From contig CAMPET010000071.1 of assembly GCA_946803715.1 (NCBI GenBank), forward strand, positions 240,396 to 304,395: DNA of 64,000 bases. Reading direction: 5' to 3'. This DNA is from Beroe ovata (taxonomy: Eukaryota; Ctenophora; Nuda; Beroida; Beroidae). Below, one piece after another: positions 46,801 through 56,493 of the stretch. The position numbers were made by a program, and so were the translations under genes. Every line of letters starts with the position of its first letter. Positions within the stretch are counted from its first letter, which is position 1. The notes beneath the pieces are model-generated. The model had not been told where the DNA came from, did no database searches, and saw only the letters and a list, made by a program, of their open reading frames with translations.

Positions 46801-49389
46801 TTAGATATCACAAAAAATTTGAATCAAACAATGACTGACCTCCCTTTCCAAAACTTGTCTAATTTTGAGATCTGGCCCCCTTCAATCTGTCCGTGGCAAT
46901 TTCAGTGTACTTTAGAATATTTAGCTGTGGAGAACGGAAAGGTACTCAATCCTAAGAAGGTGCCTTTCTTCTTTCAACGCAGCGCAGTTCACATCAAATG
47001 TGATGCTGGATTTGGAGACGCAGCCAACAACTTCGAGCAAATCAAAGTCCTCTCTTGTCAAATTCATAAAATGTCAGAACCTTGTGTCAAGATTCTGAAT
47101 ACGACAGAAGCAAGCACTGGCACAATAAACTTTACCGAATGTCCTTCATTAGAAAATGCTACCACACCAACAGAATTCAGCGGCGCGATGAAGCTCGATC
47201 TGACCCTGCGCTTTTTCTTGTCATTACTATCACATCAAGTTATCTTGCTTATGTATGGAAGGACATAAAGCATGTAATGGAGCTACTTCACAACTGATTG
47301 TCGCCAAGTACCTAAATTTGGCATAGAAACTAGAAACACCATGTGATGGGACTTAAATTAGAATTCTCATTGCTTACCTCCCCATTATATTCTCGAAGTT
47401 TGATTGCTAGACTTTTCACCATTTCTGTGGGACTAACACCTTCTTCAGATGCATATTGGTAGTAAAGACGTTCCAAGCTAGATATACTCTTCCCATACTG
47501 CAATTCAATCTGAAATTGTGAACATTCAGTTAAACTTATGAAGAAAATTGGTACTACAAAATAGGTACGGTCAGTCTACTGCCCAACACTTTGCTGGATA
47601 AAGTACCTCAGACATAGACTGTTGCAGGGTTGCCAAATCTTGTGTCATATCAGAACAAATGCTTTGATGTTTCTGTATTTCTGATTGGAGATGGAGGATC
47701 TGTTTATCCTTGTCAACAAGCAATTTTGAGCTTTCCTCTTCTGATAACTTCGTTGTAGCAGTCAGACTGAGAGTTTAATAAGTGAACAATCTTGAATAGG
47801 ACTGGAAAATGGAATTCACTAACAAATTTATGCATTGAATATCGGAGGTCGTGGGTACCTCGATACCATGTCACGAAGACCACTCATTTCGCTCTTCAAT
47901 CCGTCAATTTCCTCCCTTCTGGTCTCACAATCAGATTCAGCTTTGTTTCGGAGTTCAATTTCATTCTGTAGACAGTTCTTCAGGTCTTTATTTGCTTCTT
48001 CTAGCTGTATAACTTTCTCTGTCATGCCCTGGAATAAAGAAAATAAAGAGAAAAAACACACTGAAACACTTCCGACATAATTATAGGAAACTTAGTTTTA
48101 GAAATACCGATAACTGTTGGGTGTTTTGTATATTCAGTCCCCTCTCTCGCTGCAGCATCCCTTCCATATTGTTCCGTTCTTTTATAAGCTCTTTTATCTC
48201 CTTCCTGAACTTCTTATCTTTCTGTTCATATACTGCTTGTTTTAGGCCTGCTTGTTTCAGAGCCTCTTTTTGTTGAGATATTGTGTCCTCATATGATTTC
48301 AAGACATCATGTGTTCTCTCATTGCCTCTGAAATTGTTATGAACTTCATGTAATTTACTATTAAACCTCAAGAAATGGGCACAGTGATCACGGACAAAAT
48401 CTACGAAAACCAAAAACTGTGACCATTATCACTCTCACTTCTTTTCTGATTCTAGACTCTCTGATAGTTCACGTAGCTTCTCATTTTTCTCCAAAGCTTC
48501 TGAATTTAACAATTCAATAACTCCATCTTTCTCTGATATCAGCAACTGCAATTTGTTGAGACTCAATTGAAAGTTTTCCTTTTCCATGACAGCTGCCTTT
48601 TCAGCAAGAACAATAGCCTTCTCCCAATCATGTGTACGCTTGCTATACTCTTTCAATGAATCTGTGGAATAAGTTTGATTTGAGGATATTTTGTTAATTG
48701 TTTCACCCAGGGTTTCTAAGTTGCAATGGTAGGACAACACAAACCACTGTATTTTTGGATGTCCAATTTAAAGTTTTTCTCTCTTGCAGACATCTCGACA
48801 ACAAGATCTCTACATTTCTTTTGTTCAAGTAGCAAATTGTACTCTGATTGTTGCCGAGAAGCTTCACTTTTTTCAAGCATTGTCCTTAACTTTGTGACAA
48901 TTGCTTCATCTCCACTTCTCTGAAAATCATCAGAAATCAAGAACAAATAATCCAACTTTTATGGAATCTTGCCAGGAAAAGAGATACCTAAACAAACCTT
49001 TGCATTGGACTGTCTTAATCCCTTACATAGTTCATGTTCCAACTGAACTATCCGTTTCCTGAGGTCTGTTGTCAATTCATCTGAGAATGTATAAATTAAT
49101 GGAAATTTGAATGAGCTACTTTCTTGAGAGAAAAATCTACAATTTAGCAACACATACTGTCATTATCTTGCTGGATTCTCATTTCTTCATATTTTTTGCT
49201 AAGACCATCATTCAAGCTTCGTTCAAACTCTAACTCTTGTTGTAGCATGCTCACACCAGAAAGAACCTAGAGAATAATTCTGGATATCATTGGTTAATTC
49301 TATTGAAAAGATGATGATGTGCTATCAGAAAGCTAGGAAATAAATCACAAAACCTCTTCTTCATCTTTGTCATAAGAAGTCCCAGTCAT
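40863..49389 (-). CDS. CCDC171: CCDC171-like long coiled-coil protein
   Basis: About 23 exons from ATG 49389 (MTGTSYDKDEEE) to the stop at 40863 total about 1,190 codons. Starts: 49389, 49266, 49080, 48919, 48715, 48327, 48028, 47766, 47509, 45425, 45131, 44794, 44531, 43987, 43691, 43469, 43251, 42938, 42741, 42215, 41824, 41648 and 41384. Nearly all is heptad coiled coil. A central segment is less coiled (RNAAIAVLAANRFRSLGREF; SDTTDRLVSVIYNN). LRKRIVQLEHEL and a region like EALRQSLEYDL (here EASRQQSEYNLLLEQKK) resemble human CCDC171 (1,326 aa), hence the name. One junction (41742 to 41648) is a base out of frame with the best splice sites. A + strand gene is nested in the 47378-45425 intron. 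Confidence 0.65.
45865..47268 (+). CDS. Secreted, probably GPI-anchored protein with Apple/PAN-like motif
   Basis: This single-exon ORF of 467 residues opens with a signal peptide (MILFLATALSIGTHHGIDA). Residues about 50-105 have an Apple/PAN-like Cys pattern (MPHCVLTNVSANFNLLHAF, SECWTYCVNIPDCLSFSFDP, KFCFLHKE). A Lys-rich linker (about 110-150) and a longer region with repeated CxxC/CxxxC cysteines and at least eight N-x-S/T sites follow. The C-terminus has small residues (FSGAM), a short polar spacer and a hydrophobic end (LRFFLSLLSHQVILLMYG), as in GPI-attachment signals. It is antisense inside a CCDC171-like intron. No paralogue is seen in the window. TATATGGTAG just before the ATG looks like an acceptor, so an upstream exon, perhaps from the open frame at 45645-45833, is possible. 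The function is unknown. Confidence 0.75.
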   Translation: MILFLATALSIGTHHGIDAVPGTGSQPREPRQENVTSKDHRAVSDYLSRMPHCVLTNVSANFNLLHAFRTRDVSECWTYCVNIPDCLSFSFDPDSKFCFLHKERTRPVPDANGVDRGKGDTDNEKNGRANKKNKSLKDKVEKIKTLLGQNTMANSTSYNATCLTCTNDLSTFLSLHGTILGKVSYPVYISNREKLCLSASEEGVGFGQFLIKWVDCSVASRWLLSYIGSDYGNEKVIRVLVASSPSWALTWGIHDEIGMRLYVSKLVRLPIPGKLEFYPLPTIINQIYGIFKQGDSCSFSLQRFEFESDPWTLDITKNLNQTMTDLPFQNLSNFEIWPPSICPWQFQCTLEYLAVENGKVLNPKKVPFFFQRSAVHIKCDAGFGDAANNFEQIKVLSCQIHKMSEPCVKILNTTEASTGTINFTECPSLENATTPTEFSGAMKLDLTLRFFLSLLSHQVILLMYGRT

Positions 49390-49634
49390 TGCACATAACT
49401 TAAGGAAGTCTTAAGGTTGAGTTAAAGAGAAATTTCACAGCTGAACAAGAGTAAGGTCATGGTAATTCAAAAAAATCAGATTATCTGAACCATAATTATG
49501 AGTCAAAACTGATTGCTGAATATATCAGCACAGTAAAGATTTATATCCACCATGTATCACAGCAATTTCACTGTAAAATCCTCTTTTTTCAGATTGTTAC
49601 AGTGTTCAAGATAGGTATGTTATAGTGCTGATGC

Positions 49635-49730
49635 TTATAGAATTTTACCCTACCTTCGGTGCACACAATTTTCATTCCGCCCTTGCCAGGGATAAAATCC
49701 TGCCAGCAAGGGTAGGGTGAAATCCTACAA
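49635..49730. mobile_element. MITE family A copy with 9-bp TSD
   Basis: Starts TTATAGAATTTTACCCTACC and ends GGTAGGGTGAAATCCTACAA. TGCTGATGC flanks it at 49626-49634 and 49731-49739. It lies about 250 bp upstream of the CCDC171-like start codon. Confidence 0.9.
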
Positions 49731-50034
49731 TGCTGATGCTTGATATGTTTGATCCACTATATCAGCACTACCTTATCAGCATATGGTAATAACACAGCAA
49801 GCGCATCAGACAAATGTATTGAAATGTAATTGGTAATGTCAATAGTCAATAGACTTTGAAATGTAATGTCAGGAACTTGTAGTGTGAAGTCTGTGGGTTT
49901 TATTCAATACATAACAGATAAGTATGAAAAAATATGATTGGGTTGGGGAAATGAATGATAAAATATGATCAAATGACATGACTGTTTAATATTTCATACT
50001 GCTGCAACTGCAAATCTGCAATACTCAAGCATCT

Positions 50035-51300
50035 GGAGTTGTTCCCGCGCTGCATGATCCAAATACTCCGCGCGCGCTGCGCCTCTCCGTGATTTCTACG
50101 ACTTTTCATGAGTTCACTTTGTCGCGGTTGCGTCGATCGATGATAGACCCTGGCCATGTCGACAATTTCGTTTTGCGCGCGCGGCGCAATTGCAAACTTA
50201 TTTCTCAGACAATTACAAAGAGCAAGGGACCCTTGCTGACGCAAGCCGCCGCGGTTTAGCATCGCCAGACAAAGTCAAAAGTTCACTGAGTAGAATTGAA
50301 CAAATGAACAGGGGCGCGCAACTGTGATTGAACTTCAAGTTCAATCTTGTCTGCTCATATTCACCGTATTCATTGTCGATCGATGATCGACCCAGCCCTG
50401 TCGAGAAATTGAAGGTGCACTAGTGTTATCTTGCATCTGAACTGGCTGGCTTGAATTGAACTCAGCCGTGTCTACGACTATAAGCCGTGTCTATGGTGGG
50501 TCTGCCGTCTGGAGGGTCACACGGAAGAGGAAGAATAGAATTTGACCCTTCTGATCACACTCACAGATTGTAGGATTTCACCCTACCCTTGCTGGCGGGA
50601 TTTTATCCCTCGGGGCGGATTGAAAATCGCGCGCACCACTATAGGCCAGTTTCGCGAGGTGCGGCACTAGGCAGAATTTGCGACGCGCGTGTGCACACGT
50701 TGCGCGCCCCTGTTCTACTCAGTGAACTGAAAAGTCACGGAGACGCGCAGCGCGCGCGGAGTATTTGGGTCACGCAGCGCGGGAACAGACGCGCGCGGAT
50801 TTGGAAAGTACCCTCTCTTTGACGGCATGTTTGACAATGTTTTTGCAGTTCCAAAGCTCTGAAGTAAGGTCATTTTTGTTCAGCTAAGATTGGAGAATAC
50901 AACGGTACCAAAAATGTGCACAATGGAACAAGTTTACTAGTGTCTGTGAGTTGCCAAAGTTTGGGTATTTTCAGGTCAATATAACTTGTTATTACCAATT
51001 ATTCCAGCGGTGCGCGCACCGAGGGTAGGGTAAAATCCTACAAACTCACAGAGTTCACCTTAGGTGCAGACCCATCTGATCCACGTTGACGTAGCGCTTC
51101 CAGTTACCTGGGGTCAGATTGGATTTGAGTGACATGACCCTCCTGATCCCTTCACCGAATTTCGACTTGACCCCAGAGAAGCGTGTTCCCGCGCTGCGTG
51201 ACCCAAATACTCCGCGCGCGCTGCGCGTCTCCGTGGTCTCCTTTCTACGACTTTTCAGTTCACTGAGTAGAACAGGGGCGCGCAACGTGTGCACAGAGAA
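50035..51300. mobile_element. Nested MITE complex
   Basis: About 50040-50340 holds families B and D interleaved (TGTTCCCGCGCTGCATGATC; GTCGATCGATGATAGACCCT; TTTAGCATCGCCAGACAAA). A family E element (about 50505-51180) is split by a family A element whose ends lie at 50568 and 51043, with TSD ACTCACAGA at 50559-50567 and 51044-51052. The family A copy is itself split at about 50638 by a family B-containing segment that runs to about 51010. A separate family B copy (51182-51295) is flanked by CAGAGAAGCG on both sides. Confidence 0.75.
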
Positions 51301-52051
51301 GCGCGAATTGTCGAGTTGCGAGTACTGCTGGTGACATTACACATAACACTTAGTCCTACAGTCGACACACCACACACGCATTTCCTTCCGCCTTTTTCTT
51401 CCATGTTCCATGTGTACACATGATCGAGTAGAAAGAAGCATTATTCTTATCAATGATGAATAATGTACCCGTACTCCAAATTCATACTCCTCAGCTCTGA
51501 TCTAAATGTCTAAGCGTGTTAAAATAATACATATCAATGATGTGCATGTTGATGTTGAATCGAATTCAGCTCACTAGCTGAGCTAGTAGCTCAGACGCAC
51601 AATAGGGCAATGAGTATTGCTATTATTATAGAGTGAATGTGTAATGTGTTATGTGTATAGAGTGAAATGTCACGATTTGCATTTGGCAAGACTTTTTCTG
51701 ATTGTAGCGTACTCGTTGTTCAAATGCAGCTGAACTTGATTTGTGTACGAATCTAGAAATTTTACTTGATTTGTATACGAGTTTCAACTTAGGTAGCTTT
51801 TCTGAAGCCTATGCGTGTACACTACGATGTCATCAGTCAGACATCAATTCTGATTTTGAACTCTTCGATCAATGACTTTGGACAAATGAATTCTGACTTT
51901 GGACCAGTCATCTGGCAAACTGGTCATCGACCCCCTAATTTTACAGTTAAATATCACCTGACTCCTTATTCCATTTTCAAGCTAATAATCCAGATTACAG
52001 ATGACGGATTATTATCTTTTCAATTGAAACCAACTGCCACAGTTAAATAGG

Positions 52052-52750
52052 ATGGGAGAAGAGGAAAGGTTCGCCCTGACTAGCTTTTCAGAGGAGGTGG
52101 TAGAACACCTCGATGCCGAGCTTCTTGACGATTCCACAGAATCATCATCCGACGAAGAGGAACTACTGGAACCAAGGATTTTATACACAATTGCTGAGGA
52201 GTCAGATCAGCTCAAACAGACAGGATTAATCCGTACTCTAACGTTCGAGAATCTAGAGACTGTTGATTACCGGAGTGACGACTACACGATGAGCCTTGTC
52301 TCCTGTGACACACGTGACATGACACGTGATCAGCATGACGCACAATCAGCCAATGAAACGCCAAGGGAGGATGGCCTGAGGATGTACCCACAGAGACTAG
52401 ATAATGGTATTCCACAGGAAGCACTCGAGTTCTCTGCGATAGGAATTCAGTGCGATATTTCAGCTGCAAACAGACCCTGTTCATACTGTATCCAACTGGA
52501 AAACGAGGTTGACATCCTGAAGAAATTACTGCAGAAAGCGAGATCAGAGTTAGACTATTTGAATGATGAGTTTAGTGTCATGAGGAAACACAAATGTCCG
52601 CGCTCATGCCGACCCGAGCGCATTCCAGAGCCTTTGGCGGGCAACAGTTTGGTGCTGAAAACTACGACCATTTCTAACTATGTGACGTCGATTGTGAATT
52701 CTGCGTGGAGTTTTTCTAGAGACGTGATTATGCGGTTATTCAACAATTGA
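52052..52750 (+). CDS. Acidic protein with short coiled coil, unrecognised
   Basis: A 232-codon ORF begins MGEEERFALTSFSEEVVEHL. The N-terminal third is strongly acidic (DDSTESSSDEEELLEP). About residues 130-180 contain GIQCDISAANRPCSYCIQLE and a coiled coil (ENEVDILKKLLQKARSELDY), then a basic Cys/Arg patch (KHKCPRSCRPER). The last 30 residues (ISNYVTSIVNSAWSFSRDVI) are moderately hydrophobic and could be an amphipathic or tail-anchor helix. TTAAATAG just before the ATG could be a splice acceptor, so an upstream exon may exist. No family is recognised; length and amino-acid composition support a real gene. Confidence 0.55.
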   Translation: MGEEERFALTSFSEEVVEHLDAELLDDSTESSSDEEELLEPRILYTIAEESDQLKQTGLIRTLTFENLETVDYRSDDYTMSLVSCDTRDMTRDQHDAQSANETPREDGLRMYPQRLDNGIPQEALEFSAIGIQCDISAANRPCSYCIQLENEVDILKKLLQKARSELDYLNDEFSVMRKHKCPRSCRPERIPEPLAGNSLVLKTTTISNYVTSIVNSAWSFSRDVIMRLFNN

Positions 52751-52999
52751 TTTCAAAAGTATCAACGAATCACAATTGCTCAAATTCACAAAATCGACAA
52801 CAGACCAGCTGTGTCATTTAAATCAACCGTTCATGCAAAATAATGGTAATCATATCACCTGGAAATGGTAGTTTGGTGTGTCAAAAGGGAAAGGAACATT
52901 TGCGTGTCTATCAGTGCTCAATCAAGTGTTATCCTTATACTGATAACAAATAACAGGGAGAGGGAGGGAGGGAAGAAGCAGGCTAGAGTTGGATATAGC

Positions 53000-54056
53000 T
53001 TAGCGCATGTCATCGACACTAAACATTCCCTGAAAAGCAAACCGTCTTTTTGTCATCTCAATTATCAGGAAACGTCAGTACTGAAAGTGGGTACGGTAAC
53101 ACGGGGAACGGCATCAATTGGTGTTCTGTGTTTTACTTACCTTGGCTCGCTTGAGAATGGAATCCTTGGATGGGTCATAAGGGTGCTCCTTGGAGGGAAT
53201 TTCCAGCAGGGCAGGAATAGCGGACGTGTGATTCTCAATGATGTGGCGTACATCGTTTGCTATCTGATAATGGATGTATGTGTAATTGGTCGTATTTCAG
53301 AGCGGAATGTTCATATGTCTGAGTGGATTCAAACTGTAATCATTTTTGAAAGCTCAGCTAGCGCGCGCTCAAAAGCTACCAACTATTTATCAAAAACGCG
53401 CGTGGGATTTTTGCTCACAATAAAACTTGGTTCTGAAAAATTTTCCGAAAACTAGTAATAGAGCTCGCAAATATCCTGTTACACACGCTTTTCGTAAACA
53501 GGATAATTTACTCGTAAGTATGAAGCCTTGTTGGTCGACAGCATTTGTTTGGAAAAAATGAATGGTACCGCACTCGGAAACACTCAAGGAACATCTTCCG
53601 AAACCATTGTCAAAATACCTACAGGGCCATTTATTTTCCTACCCAAATTGACCAATGAGATTCTTATTATGAGAACGCTGATACAACGCTGAAAATCAAA
53701 GAAACTTTGTCACGTGATCAAAATCTTCTCTATTACATCAAAAGTTATGTTTCGCAAGGTACTTACATGCTGGTTGATGAGAACAATTCCGATATCCTTC
53801 CTTGCTAGAAGCTTCTTTAGGTGTGACTCAATTTCCCCAATTGTAGTATCTGAAAATTAGCATTGTGTGAAGAATTGCAATCACTTAATACAATCCACCA
53901 CTCCTACAACACCATGAACCGGTATCGGTGCTAACCTTTCTTCACGACAAGGAAATTAGGTTCCCGCTTCTCATTAAGTTCCCCAATTCCGCCGAGCAGG
54001 AACGCTGTGCAGGTGTCCTCATCCCCCACCAATCCCATCAAGTGGGATTTCGCCAT
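53000..54056 (-). CDS. ATP6V1F: V-type H+-ATPase V1 subunit F
   Basis: Four exons (54056-53936, 53849-53767, 53263-53141, 53029-53000) join to 118 residues; human has 119. The start [20 protein letters not shown] and [19 protein letters not shown] match the family. [47 protein letters not shown] and a final GMFSVDDMR end also match. Subunit F sits in the central rotor stalk of the vacuolar proton pump. The last exon is only 30 nt. The gene lies 273 bp downstream of the IGBP1 stop on the same strand. Confidence 0.95.
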
Positions 54057-54329
54057 GGTAACTTTGGACATCCTAAAATTTGGTAGTTACCGTGTGTGTG
54101 TGTGCTCATGGAGTCAGCGAATCAGGCTGATATTAGCTATAGCACAAACAACTGTTGTCAAAACAAACAGCAATTTGAAATTCATTATAAGAACAATTCA
54201 TGAAATAATCTCGACAGCACTTTACTCCTCTCGTCTAACCGATAACATTGTCTGGCAAGGGCGGGATCTAAATCAAGGGCTTTCAACGACCCTCTCAACT
54301 TATTGAAATGAGTGAAAGCGGTAAAAAGT

Positions 54330-56223
54330 TTAACTGCGATTGTGTCTATTTCCCCAGCCCTTCTTATGCGTATCCTTCCAGTCATCCCAAGCTCGTGCTT
54401 TTGCCAGCGACTCTGCCGTTTCTTCGTCAGGGTCATCAGGCTCCACCAGTCTGAGAGTATGGGTGACAGTATGATAGTGGTGCAGTAGCGCAACTGTAAA
54501 ATCTCAGTAAGTAATTAGTCGCTAACAGTCACTAACTTTGGTTGTGATTTCTGTCGCTCTTGCTCCTCTACTACTTTCTTCAGTTCTTGTTCATAGTACT
54601 CATCCAATGTTACAGTTGGAATGGATGGATAACCTGCTCCAAACACTTGTTTCTGTAACTCTGACTTCACCAGAATAAAGGGCTTCAAAACCTGGACAAA
54701 TGCCAGGATAAACATTAAAACATTGAAGTAGCAACCTAGATATTACGATGATAACGGACATCGGTTTGTCGCACATTGTTAGTTATCACGGGAATGGGCT
54801 TCTAGAACCAAGCTGAACTCAAATGAACCAAGCCTAACTCAAAAACTAGTTTCTTCCACTTCCTAAACAGGTTCCTCTCGAATAGAGACACGATTATGTC
54901 TCAATTAAACTCACTTTAGGTTTGATGACAGGGGCTGGTTTTGCTTGTCCTCCCCTTAGCTTCTCCATGTGCTCTAACATTGGGAGCTCACTGTTAATGT
55001 TATACAGTTCCTCTTCAACTCGCATGACCCACAACTTGATCTCCGATATGTAAATATCACGCTGTACCTGTGTGAAATCAGTTGGCATCGTCAAGTTTGT
55101 GTTAGAAATTTGTGCGAGACATTTGTGCTATCGTGTTATTATAGACGTGCAAAATTTGTGTCACTGGTATTCTATATATTCATTGCACTTATATTGGGTA
55201 TTCGCGACATTGGGTATTCTAGAAGTTGGGTATTCCGTACTGTCACCACTTATATTCACCTCTTCATCAACATGAGACCTTCGTTCCAGTTCTGCTAGCT
55301 TCTCCTCCAGCTGCCTCTTATCTTTGTACGCTTGTATCTTGGCGGCTCTGTTGCTCTTATTCACCGGATTGTCAATTCTGTTCAACTCAAACTCAATACT
55401 CTGTGTGTAAATTCATGATTCATTTTAGCAGCAATAAAATTGAATTCTAGCACATCATGTACCCGATCCCAAAGACAAGAACACATAAGAAAGTTACCTT
55501 TGCAAGACCGTAGAGCTCACACAGATGGTGGAAGTCTTTGTAGTACTCTTTGGCAGCCAAAACATGAGCTTTCCTATTTTCTATGTCAAAGTGGTTTTGG
55601 TGGACTAGACCCTGATATGCACTCACCGTCATGAACCTGAGTGTATGTGTCATATTTGTGCGTTATGTGGGATGCTTGTGCGTGATGTGTGATGCTTGTG
55701 CAGTGCGTGATGTGTGATTCTTGAACGTGACGTGTGATGGTAACGGAGCTGGATAGATAGGTAATTCATTGCTAGTACATAATAATTCACATCATCTCCA
55801 CGAACCTTTTCATTATCACATATGTACAAATTTTCGTGACGATTATATAGGAATGATCATACCCACTTTACACAATAATGATAACTTAAGGCGCAACTTA
55901 CTTGAGAGATTCAGTTGAAACATCATCGATACATTCGTTATTGGAGAATAGGTGTAAAGAAGCTGCAACAACAGATACCCGTTCTAACTTCACTAATGTC
56001 TCTTTGATCAACTCCTGAGATTGCGCTAATTATTATAGACCGCCAAAACAATCAACCCCACAAAATTTAAATAATACCTAAGAAGACAAGTGACAAGTTT
56101 TACCTTATATTCTTGTGATGTTCTAGCGTCATGGTCCTCAATGAACCTAGTATTTTTCCTGGCCGAAGCCAACAAGTCACTCAGAGATTGTTCATCTACA
56201 TCTCCCACGGTGGCTTCAATCAT
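54330..56223 (-). CDS. IGBP1: IGBP1 / alpha4 / TAP42-like PP2A-binding protein
   Basis: Seven exons (56223-56104, 56014-55902, 55636-55498, 55400-55260, 55067-54915, 54691-54537, 54450-54330) encode 313 residues. The alpha-helical N-terminal TAP42 domain shows SLHLFSNNECIDDVSTESLK and MTVSAYQGLVHQNHFDIENR, then NRAAKIQAYKDKRQLEEKLA. The C-terminal half has KPFILVKSEL, VFGAGYPSIPTVTLDEYYEQ and the diagnostic RAWDDWKDTHKKGWGN. Alpha4 binds and stabilises latent PP2A-family catalytic subunits downstream of TOR. One intron has a degenerate 20-bp tandem repeat (GTGATGTGTGATGCTTGTG, about 55655-55740). Confidence 0.95.
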
Positions 56224-56493
56224 TGTCCATGGAGCGCCATTCTGCTATCTGATGAGAAGAAACACGATGGTTTCAAGGCCGATTTAAGGTACTAAAAACT
56301 GCGATAAGTTGATAAACCCTAATGAATCAATCAAAAGCGGTGGACAAGAATGAAAAAGTCGTACAACTGAGATCTGCATGAAATCAGGTGCAGTATGATT
56401 AAAATAATAAATTAAGATCTCAAATGAAATCAAATCCCAGTATGCTTCACGATTAATTGGAATCGTATAAAAATCAACCAAGCATCCTCTATG

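Noticed and set aside
52865-53455. 196-codon + strand ORF
   Set aside because: It runs antisense across the last exons of ATP6V1F; the minus-strand exons give a clear conserved protein, and the + frame has no domain-like sequence.
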